In this document: in pieces, positions 1 to 7,307 of the stretch | Numbering within the stretch: position 1 is the first letter of the stretch | Layout of the letters: every line of letters starts with the position of its first letter | The notes under the pieces: generated by a model | The model's input: only the letters and a program-made list of their open reading frames with translations | What the model was told of the DNA's origin: nothing | Database searches by the model: none | Position numbers and translations under genes: made by a program | Assembly: GCF_007860125.1 (NCBI RefSeq) | Contig: NZ_SJPW01000005.1 | Coordinates: 62,001-126,000, forward strand | DNA: 64,000 nucleotides | Reading direction: 5' to 3' | From: Rubripirellula tenax | GTDB taxonomy: Bacteria > Planctomycetota > Planctomycetia > Pirellulales > Pirellulaceae

Positions 1-107
1 CAATACTCAGCAAAAAAATCAAAACCGACGACCGTGAACCCCCATCACAGCCCTGGCGTCCGAAAGAAGATATTGCTAAATTCCGATCCCGCGAGCAAAA
101 CTCGCCC

Positions 108-181
<74 letters not shown>

Positions 182-467
182 CTCTTTTCAATCTGCGAAC
201 CAAGGCGACCACGCCGGTTCGTTCAGAGTGCCCAAGCTCGTGGCGTCACTTTCGCCGCGAAAAACGCACGTCTTTTGCAGTGCTTCCGCAATCGAAAGAG
301 TCTCGGCTATCTCGATCTCGCCGGCACGGCTGAGCCCTCGAAACCCAAAATGGGCGAATCTCCGCCGAGACTATCGCGCTCTCTCGGTTTCGCCGCGCTC
401 GAAGGTCATTCGCCGGATGCTTCCGACCCACCAAGTAAGACGCGAAACTCGGTGCCTGGGTTAACAG
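182..467 (+). repeat. 286-bp dispersed repeat, copy A
   Basis: Starts right after the tRNA and ends at GGGTTAACAG (458-467). The reverse complement of 52609-52897 matches it over nearly its whole length, with long identical blocks such as the stretch around 262-292. Short open frames across both copies share residues, but no start, ribosome site or known domain supports a protein. Copies A and B face each other and bracket about 52 kb. The stretch 182-596 holds no convincing gene. Confidence 0.85.
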
Positions 468-596
468 CTTTTCACTAACGCAACTGGGACGACGAGTCGC
501 TCCCTTTGGCGAGTCGCAATTGCTACCATGCGGACGGAAGAGTGGATGCAGGATTGACCACATCCAGAGATTGTGAACATTGCCGAGGAGGGATAG

Positions 597-1028
597 ATGT
601 CCGATATCGAAAAAGCTCACGGCGAAAGTGATTTTCCCAAAGACGAGGTCTTCACAGACTTTGCTGGGCGGAAACGACGGTTCCTGCTCATGCAATACCC
701 AACTCCGTTGGGGCATGCTGTACGTGCGTCCGAAGACATAGACGGCGAAGATGGCTATGTCTTTGACGCGTTCTCGACAACGGATCCGTATCAAGCACTC
801 GGCGATCTTCGCAGAAAGATTCGAAAACTACTTTCGGTGCGTCATCTCATCGAGGAAGCCGGAACGTTATCGCTGACTCACGATCGACTGCGAGGGCGAG
901 TTGAGAGCGATGGCGTCGTGGTTGACGGGCGTTTTCTATGCTTCGATCAGTTAGTCGAACTCATTCCGTCCTACGAAGGATTCCAATTTAACTTAAGGTT
1001 CATCGATCCATCGGATGAGATCGAGTAG
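597..1028 (+). CDS. uncharacterised small protein (DUF7713-like?)
   Basis: This 143-residue acidic protein has no signal peptide or membrane segment. The start is supported by a strong GAGGAGG ribosome site ending about 6 bases before the ATG. The C-terminal half (a basic helix around residues 70-80, then a valine/glycine-rich strand region and a YEGFQF motif near residue 130) resembles a small domain family that I know as DUF7713, whose function is unknown. That match is from memory and uncertain. It lies 134 bases before the next gene, on the same strand. Confidence 0.6.
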   Translation: MSDIEKAHGESDFPKDEVFTDFAGRKRRFLLMQYPTPLGHAVRASEDIDGEDGYVFDAFSTTDPYQALGDLRRKIRKLLSVRHLIEEAGTLSLTHDRLRGRVESDGVVVDGRFLCFDQLVELIPSYEGFQFNLRFIDPSDEIE

Positions 1029-1161
1029 TACCCGTTTTGCGTTCACAATCGACGAGAGGTAACAAGCTCATGGAACCAAGATGGTCGCAAAAGGGAGCGA
1101 CGCTGGGCGATAGGTCCGCTCGGAAAGAATGCGGATTGACTCAGCGAAAGGATCAATTGAA

Positions 1162-2301
1162 ATGAATCTGTCACTTGACGAAGGGAAGCTGTTCTACGAC
1201 CTGTCTGCAGCCATACTATCGTTCGTGAACCGAAAGCTGAACGTGGCACCGGAGCAGTTCTCAAGCTCAGCTGAATACATGTCGGTTTCGCCCGAAGAAA
1301 GGCTCGCGATTCGAGACGCACTCTTTGACAAACGTGAATTGATCGACGAGTTCGTTGCCGAGAATCCGGCACAATTGTCGGCCGAGCAATTGAGGATCGT
1401 CAGCACGTGGAAAGACGCCTTGCTCGGTAAATTCTATGTCTTTCGCTATTTGAAGAAACACGCGGTCTTCCTGACCAGTGACAATTCGCCAACGAAAGCT
1501 TACGGGGTCGTCGGTCTAGCAGAACCAATGGAGTTTGTTGTCGGCCCCTCACTGCCCCGGTTGGTGACAACCGTCCTTTTGCCGTTCCAGGGAAAAATCA
1601 TCTACGACGGATTGGTTTCGGGATACAACATCACCTTTGGTGGTGGAATCAAGCGAATGCTTAACGAGGAATACAATCGAGCCAAAGAATCCTCTGGCGT
1701 CATCACTTCGCTTGGGACTCAGTCTGGGACGCTAAAGACGAGTGGACTAAAGAAACGGTCAGCGAAAAGGAAAAAAACGTCTGCTGCTGCCGCTTCGCCT
1801 GCCAACGAGGCCAAGTCAGTTGCTGCAGAAATAACTGAATTGACGGATGGCTTTTGCGAGAAATTCCTCAACGAAGAGTACGCCAAGCTTTGCCGAGAAC
1901 TAGCGTCGGCACTGGCCAGAAAGCGACCTTCGCCTCTTTTACGAGGTAAGCGAGAAACTTGGGCCTGTGGGATCGTAAGAACGATCGGCTGGGTGAACTA
2001 CCTCGATAATCCAGCTCAGAAACCCCACATGAAACTTCCTGTGATCGACCGGGCTTTCGGCGTCGCGGAGAGCACAGGGCAGGGCAAATCAAAATCGATC
2101 CGCACCATGCTAAAGATCGGAAGCTTCGATCCACGCTGGACACTGCCCAGCAAGAAGGAAAGTAACCCGAGAACGTGGATCGTGCAGGTCAACGGGTTCG
2201 CGATCGACGCGCGGTACGCTCCAAGAGACATCCAGGAGGCGGCGTTCAAAAAAGGGCTCATTCCTTACATTCCGACAAATCAAACCACGGAGGAGACGTG
2301 A
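1162..2301 (+). CDS. DUF6398 domain protein
   Basis: 379 residues from the preferred ATG. AAAGGA lies 9 bases upstream of it; an upstream ATG at 1129 would add 11 residues. The N-terminal 200 residues are not recognised. A lysine/alanine-rich linker around residues 190-220 leads into a C-terminal domain of about 150 residues with the features of DUF6398: a KRPSPLLRGK run, a GIVRTIGWVNYL segment and a helix-turn-helix-like stretch ending in a FDPRWTLPS motif. DUF6398 often occurs beside or fused to plasmid pRiA4b ORF-3 domains, and one of those lies at 51.3 kb. The stop codon abuts the next start, so the two are probably co-transcribed. Confidence 0.75.
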   Translation: MNLSLDEGKLFYDLSAAILSFVNRKLNVAPEQFSSSAEYMSVSPEERLAIRDALFDKRELIDEFVAENPAQLSAEQLRIVSTWKDALLGKFYVFRYLKKHAVFLTSDNSPTKAYGVVGLAEPMEFVVGPSLPRLVTTVLLPFQGKIIYDGLVSGYNITFGGGIKRMLNEEYNRAKESSGVITSLGTQSGTLKTSGLKKRSAKRKKTSAAAASPANEAKSVAAEITELTDGFCEKFLNEEYAKLCRELASALARKRPSPLLRGKRETWACGIVRTIGWVNYLDNPAQKPHMKLPVIDRAFGVAESTGQGKSKSIRTMLKIGSFDPRWTLPSKKESNPRTWIVQVNGFAIDARYAPRDIQEAAFKKGLIPYIPTNQTTEET

Positions 2302-3078
2302 ATGGGATGGCGACGAAGATGGCCCGAGCAGACACGAACGCGTCGGCCGGCTGTACGCAAACTGACCGAATCCGAAAAGACGCAGATTGTCGAGACACTC
2401 AACAAAGGCATCGCGAAATCTCCCGTGTTGACCGCGCTGGGCATCCAGGTGCGAGTTGCTCGTGGTCGTTTCTACCTGGAACGGCAAAGTCAGGAGGAAG
2501 GTTCCGAAACGAACACATCGGTTTGGGCGAGGATCACCCCCTTGGACGGCACCAAGCCCGAATTGCTGTTGGAGGTCGGCGATCGCCGAGCTAGCTGGTC
2601 GGAAATCGCCAGAGGCCAGGCCGCGAAACTGATCAAGATCGTAGCAAGTGACAGCCGGGGAACTTTCCATGGTCTAGGCAGGTTGGACGCGAGCCTCCGG
2701 CAATTGAAGAAAGGACAAGATCGGTTGCCGATGAAGATGGATCGCAATCGCGGTTTCAAATACGAGGACGCCGCCGAGAAGGCCAGCGTTCAAGAAGCAC
2801 TGTTTCACTTCTTCGGGTTGCCAATTGACGTGATTGCCGAGCCCTCGGCTTGGTACTCGTATCAGCGGACGCCAATGATCGTCGAAGTAAGCGACGATCA
2901 AACGAGGGTCTTGGTACGATTTATTGCAACGAGCCTGTCCGGTGAGAGCTTTGGCGGTACGTGTTTATACATCCACAAAGATGACGGCTGGGCGGCTTGC
3001 ACCGTCAAGCCCAGCGAAAGCGAAACCATCGCCACGGCTGTGGCTTGGTTGGTCAAGAGGAAGTGGCGGGCTTGGTGA
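2302..3078 (+). CDS. hypothetical protein
   Basis: 258 residues, starting one base after the preceding stop with an AGGAG site overlapping the end of that gene, so translational coupling is likely. It is rich in basic residues at the N terminus, with no signal peptide, no membrane segments and no motif that I recognise. A stretch around residues 100-130 (lysine/arginine with leucine heptads) could be helical. The end overlaps the convergent remnant at 3053-3256 by 26 bases. Confidence 0.6.
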   Translation: MGWRRRWPEQTRTRRPAVRKLTESEKTQIVETLNKGIAKSPVLTALGIQVRVARGRFYLERQSQEEGSETNTSVWARITPLDGTKPELLLEVGDRRASWSEIARGQAAKLIKIVASDSRGTFHGLGRLDASLRQLKKGQDRLPMKMDRNRGFKYEDAAEKASVQEALFHFFGLPIDVIAEPSAWYSYQRTPMIVEVSDDQTRVLVRFIATSLSGESFGGTCLYIHKDDGWAACTVKPSESETIATAVAWLVKRKWRAW

Positions 3079-3256
3079 CATCAACCTGCGATTGTAGCTT
3101 CGTCCACATCTCGCGCTGCTCTCTCCAGTCGTGCGTCTTGGCGATCGGGCGAACATGTTTTTCCAGAATCACGTCTCGGCCTTGGACGGTTCGCGGCAGT
3201 TCGAGAATCGCTTCTTGGATGTCAGGGGCGAGGTGATCGAGCCACATGATTTGGGT
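3053..3256 (-). pseudogene. fragment of serine-recombinase partner gene
   Basis: The minus-strand frame reads IMWLDHLAPDIQE and then LPRTVQGRD, RPIAKTHDWREQ. This matches the C-terminal two thirds of the 145-residue protein at 48342-48779, which follows the serine recombinase. The 5' part is missing: at about 3256 the sequence passes, out of frame, into an IS21 IstB fragment. It is therefore a remnant of a second copy of the recombinase element, in the opposite orientation to the copy at 48 kb. Confidence 0.8.
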
Positions 3257-3470
3257 CGATGCTTCGGTTGAACGAGAAGTCAAAGTCTTCCAGTCGGCGT
3301 ACATCGCGAAAGCCTGCCCGACGGACACCGCGGTCGATCTTGCGATCGTTTCTAACCAGCGATTCATCGGCCAGCACCAGTTCCAAGAACTCCAGGTGAG
3401 TTAGCTTGCTTGCGATGGCTTCTTGAAGGCGAACCTCGAGGGTTTCGGCCATGCCGCCCATTGATTTCAT
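3257..3470 (-). pseudogene. IS21-type istB, N-terminal fragment
   Basis: The frame encodes about 70 residues typical of the N terminus of IstB, the IS21 transposition helper ATPase: a helical start, then LTHLEFLELVLADE and LEDFDFSFNRSID. The ATPase domain with its Walker motifs is absent because the sequence switches to the recombinase-partner fragment. The short frame just upstream (PKNRARALELAKEL, around 3480-3530) may be the tail of the same insertion sequence. It is not functional. Confidence 0.75.
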
Positions 3471-3601
3471 TTAATTCCTTGGCGAGCTCCAATGCTCGAG
3501 CACGATTCTTGGGTGAAATGGCCATCCTAGCCTGGAATGCTCCCCAAAACCTGATCCAGGGGTTATGAAAGTCTAGAGCCAATTCCGGCGAAGGATTTTC
3601 C

Positions 3602-3829
3602 ATGAGCAAGAAACGACGACGACATTCACCCGAACAGATCATCAAGAAGCTACGTGATGCGGATGCCATGCTGGCGGCCGGCAAGAGCGTTGGCGAAGTC
3701 CTCCAAACGCTCGAGGTCAGTGAAGCCACGCTGAGCCGCTGGCGGAGCCAGTACGGCGGCATGAAGAGCGAAGAGGCCAAGCGGCTCAAGGCACTCGAAG
3801 AAGAGAACAACCGACTCAAGAAGATCGTG
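3602..3829 (+). pseudogene. truncated IS3-family transposase OrfA
   Basis: From ATG 3602 about 76 residues match IS3-family OrfA: a basic start, SPEQIIKKLRDAD, a helix-turn-helix ending in SEATLSRWRSQYGG and a leucine-zipper region KALEEENNRLKKIV. After that point the normal continuation is lost and the open frame runs on to 3946 through unrelated sequence. No OrfB follows. It is a different subtype from the intact element at 45.5 kb. Confidence 0.8.
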
Positions 3830-3923
3830 GTTTTTGTTTTGCAACATCAGTGTGACGCGGGACGCCCTTGTTCTGAAACACCAATCCGAGGTTACGCAAT
3901 GCCGCGAAACCGACGCACCTCAA

Positions 3924-4415
3924 TCAACCGTCAAACTGCGCCCTGAAGAGACCACACCCATCATGCTTGGCCATTTCCTCCTGGACACGTTGGCCCTCTT
4001 CGATGGTTCGGCAGAACGGTATCATCAGTTTTAACTTTCGCAGGCCCATGTCCGGTCGCACTTTTTGGACGGCTTTGCACTCCAGTCCGAACGCTTCTTG
4101 AAAGCTGGGGTGATAGAAGCGTGACGCATCGCGGAAGCCGATCATTGGGTTTGCTTCGACCGGTTCGTAGGCTTCGCCACCGATCACGTTGGCGTATTCG
4201 TTCGTCTCGAACTCGCTGAGCCGAACGATGACGTCCTTGGGGTAAAACGCGGCACAGATCATTGCGATGCCTGCGGCCAATTTGTCGACGAAGTAGCTTG
4301 GTTCGTCGTCGTAGGTTTTGGTCACTGATTCGATGGCGGCTTGGGACGCATCATCCAGTTTGCCGAAGTCCAACAGCGCCTGCGGGTGGATTTTGACGTA
4401 GTTGCGTTGCCACAC
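3924..4415 (-). pseudogene. ppsA: phosphoenolpyruvate synthase, internal fragment
   Basis: About 150 residues match the C-terminal PEP-utilising domain of PEP synthase (ATP + pyruvate to PEP + AMP + Pi): YVKIHPQALL, FVDKLAAGIAMICAAFYPK, VIVRLSEFETNEYANVIGG, NPMIGFRDASR and IMIPFCRT. Both ends are gone: no phosphohistidine or nucleotide-binding domain, and the substrate-binding C terminus is cut after EEMAKH. PEP synthase would fit the carbon side of the neighbouring cluster, so this looks like a lost member of it. Confidence 0.85.
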
Positions 4416-4460
4416 TCATCATCAATACTCCGGTGAAAGGTTGGTTGTCGTAGGAATGGG

Positions 4461-4577
4461 TTACCAAAGGCCAACGACGCTTTGCAGCATCGTGAAGAGG
4501 AACACTACCGCGAGAATGCAAGCGATGATCCAGAAGGCGGTTTCCGAGCGGGTTCGCGGCACGCGTTGATCGGACAT
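4461..4577 (-). CDS. 38-residue single-pass membrane protein
   Basis: A small gene from an ATG with GGAG 7 bases upstream. The protein has a basic N terminus (MSDQRVPRTRSE) followed by one hydrophobic helix of about 22 residues (FWIIACILAVVFLFTMLQSVVG) and ends at once, so the N terminus is probably cytoplasmic. A sigma-54-type promoter lies 46 bases upstream of the start, with a palindromic putative activator site beyond it, which supports the gene as real and as a member of the regulon. Function unknown. Confidence 0.65.
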   Translation of the reverse strand: MSDQRVPRTRSETAFWIIACILAVVFLFTMLQSVVGLW

Positions 4578-4622
4578 GATTGGGCTCCGGTTTTGATGGT
4601 GATGTCGATGATAGATCCACCA

Positions 4623-4638
4623 AGCGATTGACGTACCG
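4623..4638 (-). promoter_or_regulatory. sigma-54 (-24/-12) promoter of small membrane gene
   Basis: Minus-strand CGGTACGTCAATCGCT: GG and GC separated by exactly 10 bases, matching TGGCACRNNNNTTGCW except at the C of -12 TCGC and two -24 positions. It lies 46 bases before the ATG at 4577. Confidence 0.55.
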
Positions 4639-4701
4639 CGTGCCATTTCAACCCGATCAAGCTGATGAACGGTCGCACCGTGACGACACGGATCACTTCA
4701 G

Positions 4702-4717
4702 CGTGCAAATGGTCACG
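4702..4717 (-). promoter_or_regulatory. putative activator site (CGTG-N8-CACG)
   Basis: Minus-strand CGTGACCATTTGCACG, one mismatch from the shared CGTGC-N6-GCACR palindrome. It ends 65 bases upstream of the -24 GG of the promoter at 4623-4638. The rest of 4578-4826 shows nothing else that I can name. Confidence 0.5.
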
Positions 4718-4826
4718 GTCGAGACAATTGGCAAGGACATTTGGCGCGGCATGCAGAATGCCATCCTCCGTCGTGGAAGATATCGCCCGAACCGAAAGCG
4801 CAACAATGATGCTGGTCCGTCAATAA

Positions 4827-5123
4827 CTTTCCGACGAACACTCGGCTGATCTGATTCGCGATCGTTTGCAGATTGAAAACAAGCTGGACTACCTCGCCGA
4901 TTTTGTCTGTGTCGCGATCGACGGCACCGTGACGACGTTCGCGGTCGCGTCAGTCTTGGCGGGTGCCGATTTGTCGTCGAGTATCGTGATCATTCGTGGA
5001 GCCGCCGCGTTGTTGGCGTTTTTGGTCGGCATGGCTTGGGGAAGTGTTGTCGGGCAGTCGATCTATTCTGCTTCACGCAGCGATTGGTGGCATCGCACGC
5101 AACTGACGGTCAACTGGTGGTAG
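4827..5123 (+). pseudogene. VIT/CCC1-family transporter, N-terminal fragment
   Basis: From 4827 (just after an in-frame stop) the frame reads DEHSADLIRDRL, then YLADFVCVAIDGTVTTFAV and VLAGADLSSSIVIIRGAAALLAF. This matches the start of VIT1/CCC1 membrane transporters of iron or manganese, which usually begin EHSPEAIRERL and carry DGxVTTFAV in helix 1. Only about 80 of the usual 230 or more residues remain, and the frame runs antisense into the end of the cytochrome gene. No good start codon precedes it. Confidence 0.75.
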
Positions 5124-5494
5124 GCCAGGGTAACGCCATCAATGTTCTCTTGTTTTGCTTGGCGAATCACTTCGTCCGTCACGCGTTCAAATGCGTGCAC
5201 GTGTCCTCGATACTCCGGATTGCGATTTCGCACGAAGCCTTCGATCTTGTTGAGCATTCGCATTTGATTGGCATTGGTCTCAATCAAGTCAAAATCGCTG
5301 AATGCAAGGCCTCGCAGTATTGCGGTTGAATAGTCGAGCTTCTTTTGCATCCAAAAATCGAGCGGTTGCGTGCTCGTTTCGGATGGAACCACATCTTGGG
5401 TTGCGTCGGCAATCTTGGATTGCGTGGTGGGGTCTTGGGAGATCGCAAAGGGTGAGAACGCGAGTGCCAGTGTGATCATGGAAAGTAAACGCAT
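5063..5494 (-). CDS. secreted small c-type cytochrome
   Basis: 143 residues: a signal peptide (residues 1-19, cut near AIS-Q), about 110 mostly helical residues, and a single haem-binding CVRCH at residues 132-136 close to the C terminus. A C-terminal CXXCH in a protein of this size is the layout of class II cytochromes (c'/c556-like four-helix bundles), so it is probably a periplasmic electron or ligand (O2, NO) carrier. The start is fixed by AGGAGCTTGAAAG before the ATG and by a sigma-54 promoter 54 bases upstream. A paralogue lies at 18273-18683 beside stress-protein genes. The end overlaps the VIT fragment. Confidence 0.8.
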   Translation of the reverse strand: MRLLSMITLALAFSPFAISQDPTTQSKIADATQDVVPSETSTQPLDFWMQKKLDYSTAILRGLAFSDFDLIETNANQMRMLNKIEGFVRNRNPEYRGHVHAFERVTDEVIRQAKQENIDGVTLAYHQLTVSCVRCHQSLREAE

Positions 5495-5547
5495 CTTTCA
5501 AGCTCCTGTGGAATCGACATGAATTGAAACGTAGTTCGGTGAGCGTA

Positions 5548-5563
5548 GGCAACCCTCGTGCCG
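5548..5563 (-). promoter_or_regulatory. sigma-54 promoter of cytochrome gene
   Basis: Minus-strand CGGCACGAGGGTTGCC, an almost perfect -24/-12 element (GGCACG, TTGC, correct 10-base spacing), 54 bases before the ATG at 5494. Confidence 0.75.
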
Positions 5564-5596
5564 ATGCCGAATTTCGTCGAATCGGTCCGCCATGCC

Positions 5597-5612
5597 CGTG
5601 CATCAACGCGCG
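5597..5612. promoter_or_regulatory. putative activator site between divergent sigma-54 promoters
   Basis: CGTGCATCAACGCGCG, one mismatch from CGTGC-N6-GCACR. It lies 35 bases from the -24 GG of the cytochrome promoter and 61 bases from that of the hydB operon. A further half-site GTGCAC follows at 5615-5620. Confidence 0.5.
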
Positions 5613-5671
5613 GCGTGCACATTCGCACTGTTTCGTGGGCGAACCTGCGTCCCGAACGCGAGTTTTCCCGG

Positions 5672-5687
5672 TGGTCCAGCGATTGCG
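5672..5687 (+). promoter_or_regulatory. sigma-54 promoter of CNB-hydB-ATPase operon
   Basis: TGGTCCAGCGATTGCG, with GG-N10-GC. It lies 28 bases upstream of the ATG at 5716, so transcripts would start near 5698. That excludes the longer reading frame from 5524. Confidence 0.7.
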
Positions 5688-5715
5688 ATGGATTGGGTCG
5701 GAGGACATTGCTTCG

Positions 5716-6204
5716 ATGAAACCAGATGACACAGACCCATTGAATTCGATTGGCATCGGTGACGGCCTTTGCGGAACCGATCGAACCAGGCTACGTCGTT
5801 TGGCGGTTACGGTGGATTGCGATGCCGCCGATACTATCTTTCGCGAAGGAGAACGGCATCCGTTTGTCTATTGGGTCGTCGAGGGTCAGGTTTCCCTCGA
5901 AATGGCTACCAGCGGAACGAACATGCAACCACTGATCACGCTCGCCACCGGTGATCTGCTGGCTTGGTCGGCGTTGCTGACGAACCGACGCATGAGCGCG
6001 ACGGCCAACACGACCGAGCCGACGCGGTTGCTGCGTTTCCAAACCGATGAACTGCTGGCGTTGTGTTCCGTCAACCATGAGATCGGATACCACGTGATGC
6101 AGCACATCGCCGCTCAGTTGGCCCAGCGACTGTTGGCGACTCGATTGCAAATGCTGGATCTATTTCGGCATCCGACCACTACCAGTGCGGAGCCAATCCA
6201 GTGA
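5716..6204 (+). CDS. cyclic-nucleotide-binding-domain protein
   Basis: 162 residues from ATG 5716, chosen because the sigma-54 promoter ends only 28 bases before it and GGAGG lies at 5699-5703. The body is one Crp-type cNMP-binding beta-roll: FREGERHPFVYWVVEGQVSLEM around residues 40-60, a GDLLAWSAL turn, and a helix with MQHIAAQLAQRL. No DNA-binding helix-turn-helix follows. Such a protein commonly precedes the hydrogenase beta subunit in group 3b operons, so it may sense a ligand for the enzyme rather than act as a transcription factor. Its GTGA overlap with hydB indicates translational coupling. Confidence 0.8.
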   Translation: MKPDDTDPLNSIGIGDGLCGTDRTRLRRLAVTVDCDAADTIFREGERHPFVYWVVEGQVSLEMATSGTNMQPLITLATGDLLAWSALLTNRRMSATANTTEPTRLLRFQTDELLALCSVNHEIGYHVMQHIAAQLAQRLLATRLQMLDLFRHPTTTSAEPIQ

Positions 6205-7307
6205 ACGTGTCCGCTGTCCGCTTTCTCGCTCGTGACGACTTGCAGTCGTTGATCGAATGCTTAGTCGACAGCGGGTACGACGTCATTGGCCCCACCATCG
6301 CTCAACAGGCCATCGTCTATCGCAGTGTTCGCAATGTCACCGAACTGCCGCTTGGCTGGACGGACCATCAAGAACCGGCGGTCTACCGGTTGAACGAAGA
6401 CCCTTCCGAGCGAATGTTTCGATTCAATTCGAGCCCTGATTCATGGAAGCGATTTTTCTTTCCGGCATCATCGGAGATCGGCACCGCAACTTTAACCGAT
6501 GACGGTTGGCAATTTGAAACCCCCACGGCATCAACGCCGCGATACGCATTGCTTGGCGTACGGGCTTGCGATCTGGCGGCGATCGCGGTGCAAGATCGCA
6601 TTTTTCGTGACAATGACTATGTCGACACGGCCTACCGCCGACGGCAAGAAGCCGCCTTCATCGTTGCGGTCAATTGCGGAACGGCCGCAAGCACTTGTTT
6701 CTGCACTTCGATGGGCACCGGCCCGCAGTGCAATGCTGGATACGACCTTTTAATGACCGAGATCAACGACGGCTTTTCGATCGAATCGGGCTCTGATCGC
6801 GGGGCGGAAGTTCTTGAAGGGCTCAACACGATTGAATTGAAGACATCGCAAGCCGAAGAAGCCGCTGCTGAAATCCAGAACGCTCGCGACAGCATCACCA
6901 AACGATTCGATACCGAGGGCGTCCATGATTTGTTGCTCAACAATTTGGAACATGCGAACTGGGCGGCGGTGGCCGAGCGTTGTTTATCGTGTGCGAATTG
7001 CACGATGGTTTGTCCGACGTGTTTTTGTTCGACCGTGGATGAAGTCGCGAACCTTTCGAACACGGAAGTCACCCGCGTTCGGCAATGGGACAGTTGTTTC
7101 AACATCGACTTCAGCCGCACCGCGGGCGGCGTCGTTCGCGACGACACACGTAGTCGATATCGACAATGGCTGACGCACAAGCTGGCGACCTGGAAAGACC
7201 AATTTGACGTCTCCGGGTGCGTGGGCTGCGGTCGCTGCATCACTTGGTGCCCGGTCGGAATTGATCTGACCGCTGAAGTTGCGGCATTGCGGGAATCCAA
7301 ATCATGA
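6201..7307 (+). CDS. hydB: group 3b-like hydrogenase, 4Fe-4S beta subunit
   Basis: 368 residues, GTG start overlapping the previous stop. This is the iron-sulfur electron-transfer subunit of NAD(P)-linked bidirectional hydrogenase/sulfhydrogenase. Two ferredoxin motifs are visible: [12 protein letters not shown] from residue 261 and [12 protein letters not shown] from residue 340. [13 protein letters not shown] segment near residue 170 and VRACDLAAI near 130 are typical of the HydB/anaerobic sulfite reductase A family. Its partners (gamma, delta, alpha) lie 28 kb away at 35.6-38.6 kb on the other strand, whereas the four are usually contiguous. ATGA overlap with the ATPase gene downstream. 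Confidence 0.9.
   Translation: MNVSAVRFLARDDLQSLIECLVDSGYDVIGPTIAQQAIVYRSVRNVTELPLGWTDHQEPAVYRLNEDPSERMFRFNSSPDSWKRFFFPASSEIGTATLTDDGWQFETPTASTPRYALLGVRACDLAAIAVQDRIFRDNDYVDTAYRRRQEAAFIVAVNCGTAASTCFCTSMGTGPQCNAGYDLLMTEINDGFSIESGSDRGAEVLEGLNTIELKTSQAEEAAAEIQNARDSITKRFDTEGVHDLLLNNLEHANWAAVAERCLSCANCTMVCPTCFCSTVDEVANLSNTEVTRVRQWDSCFNIDFSRTAGGVVRDDTRSRYRQWLTHKLATWKDQFDVSGCVGCGRCITWCPVGIDLTAEVAALRESKS

Noticed and set aside
246-794. A 182-residue minus-strand frame opposite the repeat and the 597-1028 gene
   Set aside because: It crosses the non-coding repeat and is antisense to a gene with a strong ribosome site; no domain or start signal.
5524-5715. N-terminal extension of the cNMP-binding protein
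   Set aside because: The sigma-54 promoter at 5672-5687 and the activator site lie inside it, and the added residues have no domain.
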